DNA from: an uncultured Methanobrevibacter sp.
Lineage (GTDB): Archaea; Methanobacteriota; Methanobacteria; Methanobacteriales; Methanobacteriaceae
DNA length: 64,000 nt
Direction of reading: 5' to 3'
NCBI RefSeq assembly: GCF_900314615.1
Contig: NZ_OMWA01000002.1
Span: 1-64,000 of the forward strand
Shown here: positions 63,397 to 64,000 of the stretch, one piece after another
How positions within the stretch are numbered: the first letter of the stretch is position 1
Layout: each line of letters starts with the position of its first letter
Program-made: the position numbers and the translations under genes
The notes under the pieces: model-generated
What the model was told of the DNA's origin: nothing
The model's database searches: none
The model's input: the letters and a program-made list of their open reading frames with translations, nothing else

Positions 63397-64000
63397 ATTT
63401 TTAAATTAAAAAATATTATTTCAATAAAAGATTTTGAAAGAGAAGATGTGGACTATATTCTCAATGAAGCTGAAAAATTAGAGGATATTGCAAAATCAAA
63501 AGAAATATCAGAAGAGCTTAAAGGAAAAATTCTAGGATTGATGTTTTTTGAACCTTCTACAAGAACAAGAATGTCATTTGAAACAGCTATGAAACGTTTA
63601 GGTGGAGAAGGAATCGGTTTTGAAAACAGCGGATCCAGTTCTGTTTCAAAAGGTGAAAGCATTGCAGATACTGCCAAAATGTTTGAAGGATACAGCGATG
63701 CACTGGTAATAAGACATGAACTTGAAGGAGTATCAAAATTCATATCTGACATTGTAGATGTTCCTGTAATAAATGCAGGTGACGGAGCAGGTCAGCATCC
63801 TACACAGACATTGCTTGATTTGTATACAATCAGAAAAGAAATAGGTGAAATTGACAACCTGAAAATAGCTTTAATCGGTGATTTGAAATATGGACGTACC
63901 GTTCATTCACTTTCAAATGCATTGGGATTATATAAAAACGTTACAATTTATCTTGTCTCACCTCCTGAGCTTAAAATGCCTCAGGAAGTCTTCCATGATA
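63397..64000 (+). CDS. pyrB: Aspartate carbamoyltransferase catalytic subunit (5' part)
   Basis: Open to the window edge; ~201 codons are visible. 'FFEPSTRTRMSFETAMKRLG' is the carbamoyl-phosphate-binding loop, 'VSKGESIADTAKM' the second loop with its Ser and Lys, 'VINAGDGAGQHPTQTLLDLY' the hinge, and 'IALIGDLKYGRTVHS' the start of the aspartate domain. These identify ATCase rather than ornithine carbamoyltransferase. The start is unusual: AAGGGTTGAT (63384-63393) serves as ribosome-binding site, and ATT at 63397 leads into the usual N-terminus (FKLKNIISI). A TTG at 63388 lies inside that site. Pyrimidine synthesis; the regulatory subunit gene is not visible. Confidence 0.93.
   Translation, partial: MFKLKNIISIKDFEREDVDYILNEAEKLEDIAKSKEISEELKGKILGLMFFEPSTRTRMSFETAMKRLGGEGIGFENSGSSSVSKGESIADTAKMFEGYSDALVIRHELEGVSKFISDIVDVPVINAGDGAGQHPTQTLLDLYTIRKEIGEIDNLKIALIGDLKYGRTVHSLSNALGLYKNVTIYLVSPPELKMPQEVFHD

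Overview
The window reads as chromosomal DNA of a host-associated methanogenic archaeon of the genus Methanobrevibacter (M. smithii-like). The reasons are very AT-rich spacers, an archaeal histone and Alba, thiol:fumarate reductase (TfrA), CTP-dependent riboflavin kinase, TrpB2, the long form of HisG, and above all five giant secreted 'adhesin-like' proteins built from right-handed beta-helix, DUF11 and Ig-like repeats. No tRNA, rRNA, insertion sequence or CRISPR array was seen.

Layout. 1-18 kb: two giant minus-strand adhesin-like genes (the first cut by the window edge) made of a beta-helix head and long DUF11 arrays. Each has the same bipartite DNA element about 280-305 bp upstream. 18.5-19.4 kb: an acidic secreted protein of unknown function. 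19.8-26.3 kb: a radical-SAM/HhH protein, a ParA ATPase with a ParB-like partner beside a ~370-bp field of AAGTTAT/ATAACTT motifs, TrpB2 behind two TrpY-type TGTACA boxes, a DUF1786 protein, a PHP phosphoesterase and Alba. 26.5-33.5 kb: 2-isopropylmalate synthase, a PadR-ABC transporter-PQQ propeller operon, a TIM-barrel isomerase/endonuclease-like protein and a HAD hydrolase. A second AAGTTAT cluster lies in the spacer between these last two genes. 33.6-53.9 kb: a secreted C39-like cysteine peptidase followed by three more giant plus-strand adhesin-like genes. The last two adhesins and the peptidase share a related Ig-like/basic module. 54-64 kb: housekeeping genes: GatA, an unusual GATase+P-loop protein, RibB controlled by an FMN riboswitch, CTP-dependent riboflavin kinase, TfrA, MTA/SAH deaminase, histone, HisG and the start of PyrB.

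How it fits together. About two thirds of the window is cell-surface material: giant beta-helix/Ig fibres plus a wall-directed peptidase, as expected for a pseudomurein-walled gut methanogen that interacts with host or partner cells. RibB (riboswitch-controlled) and riboflavin kinase form a small FMN supply cluster.

The strongest candidates for something undescribed are: (1) a possible archaeal parABS-like segregation locus, with ParA, a partner keeping only the ParB N-terminal ParA-activating motif, and clusters of 16-18 bp AAGTTATAACTT palindromes at 22.5 and 32.6 kb; (2) a complete FMN riboswitch in an archaeon; (3) a bipartite element with fixed 14-nt spacing upstream of two giant adhesin genes; (4) several genes whose Shine-Dalgarno position points to ATA or ATT start codons. 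All calls come from reading the sequence by eye; no database search was run.
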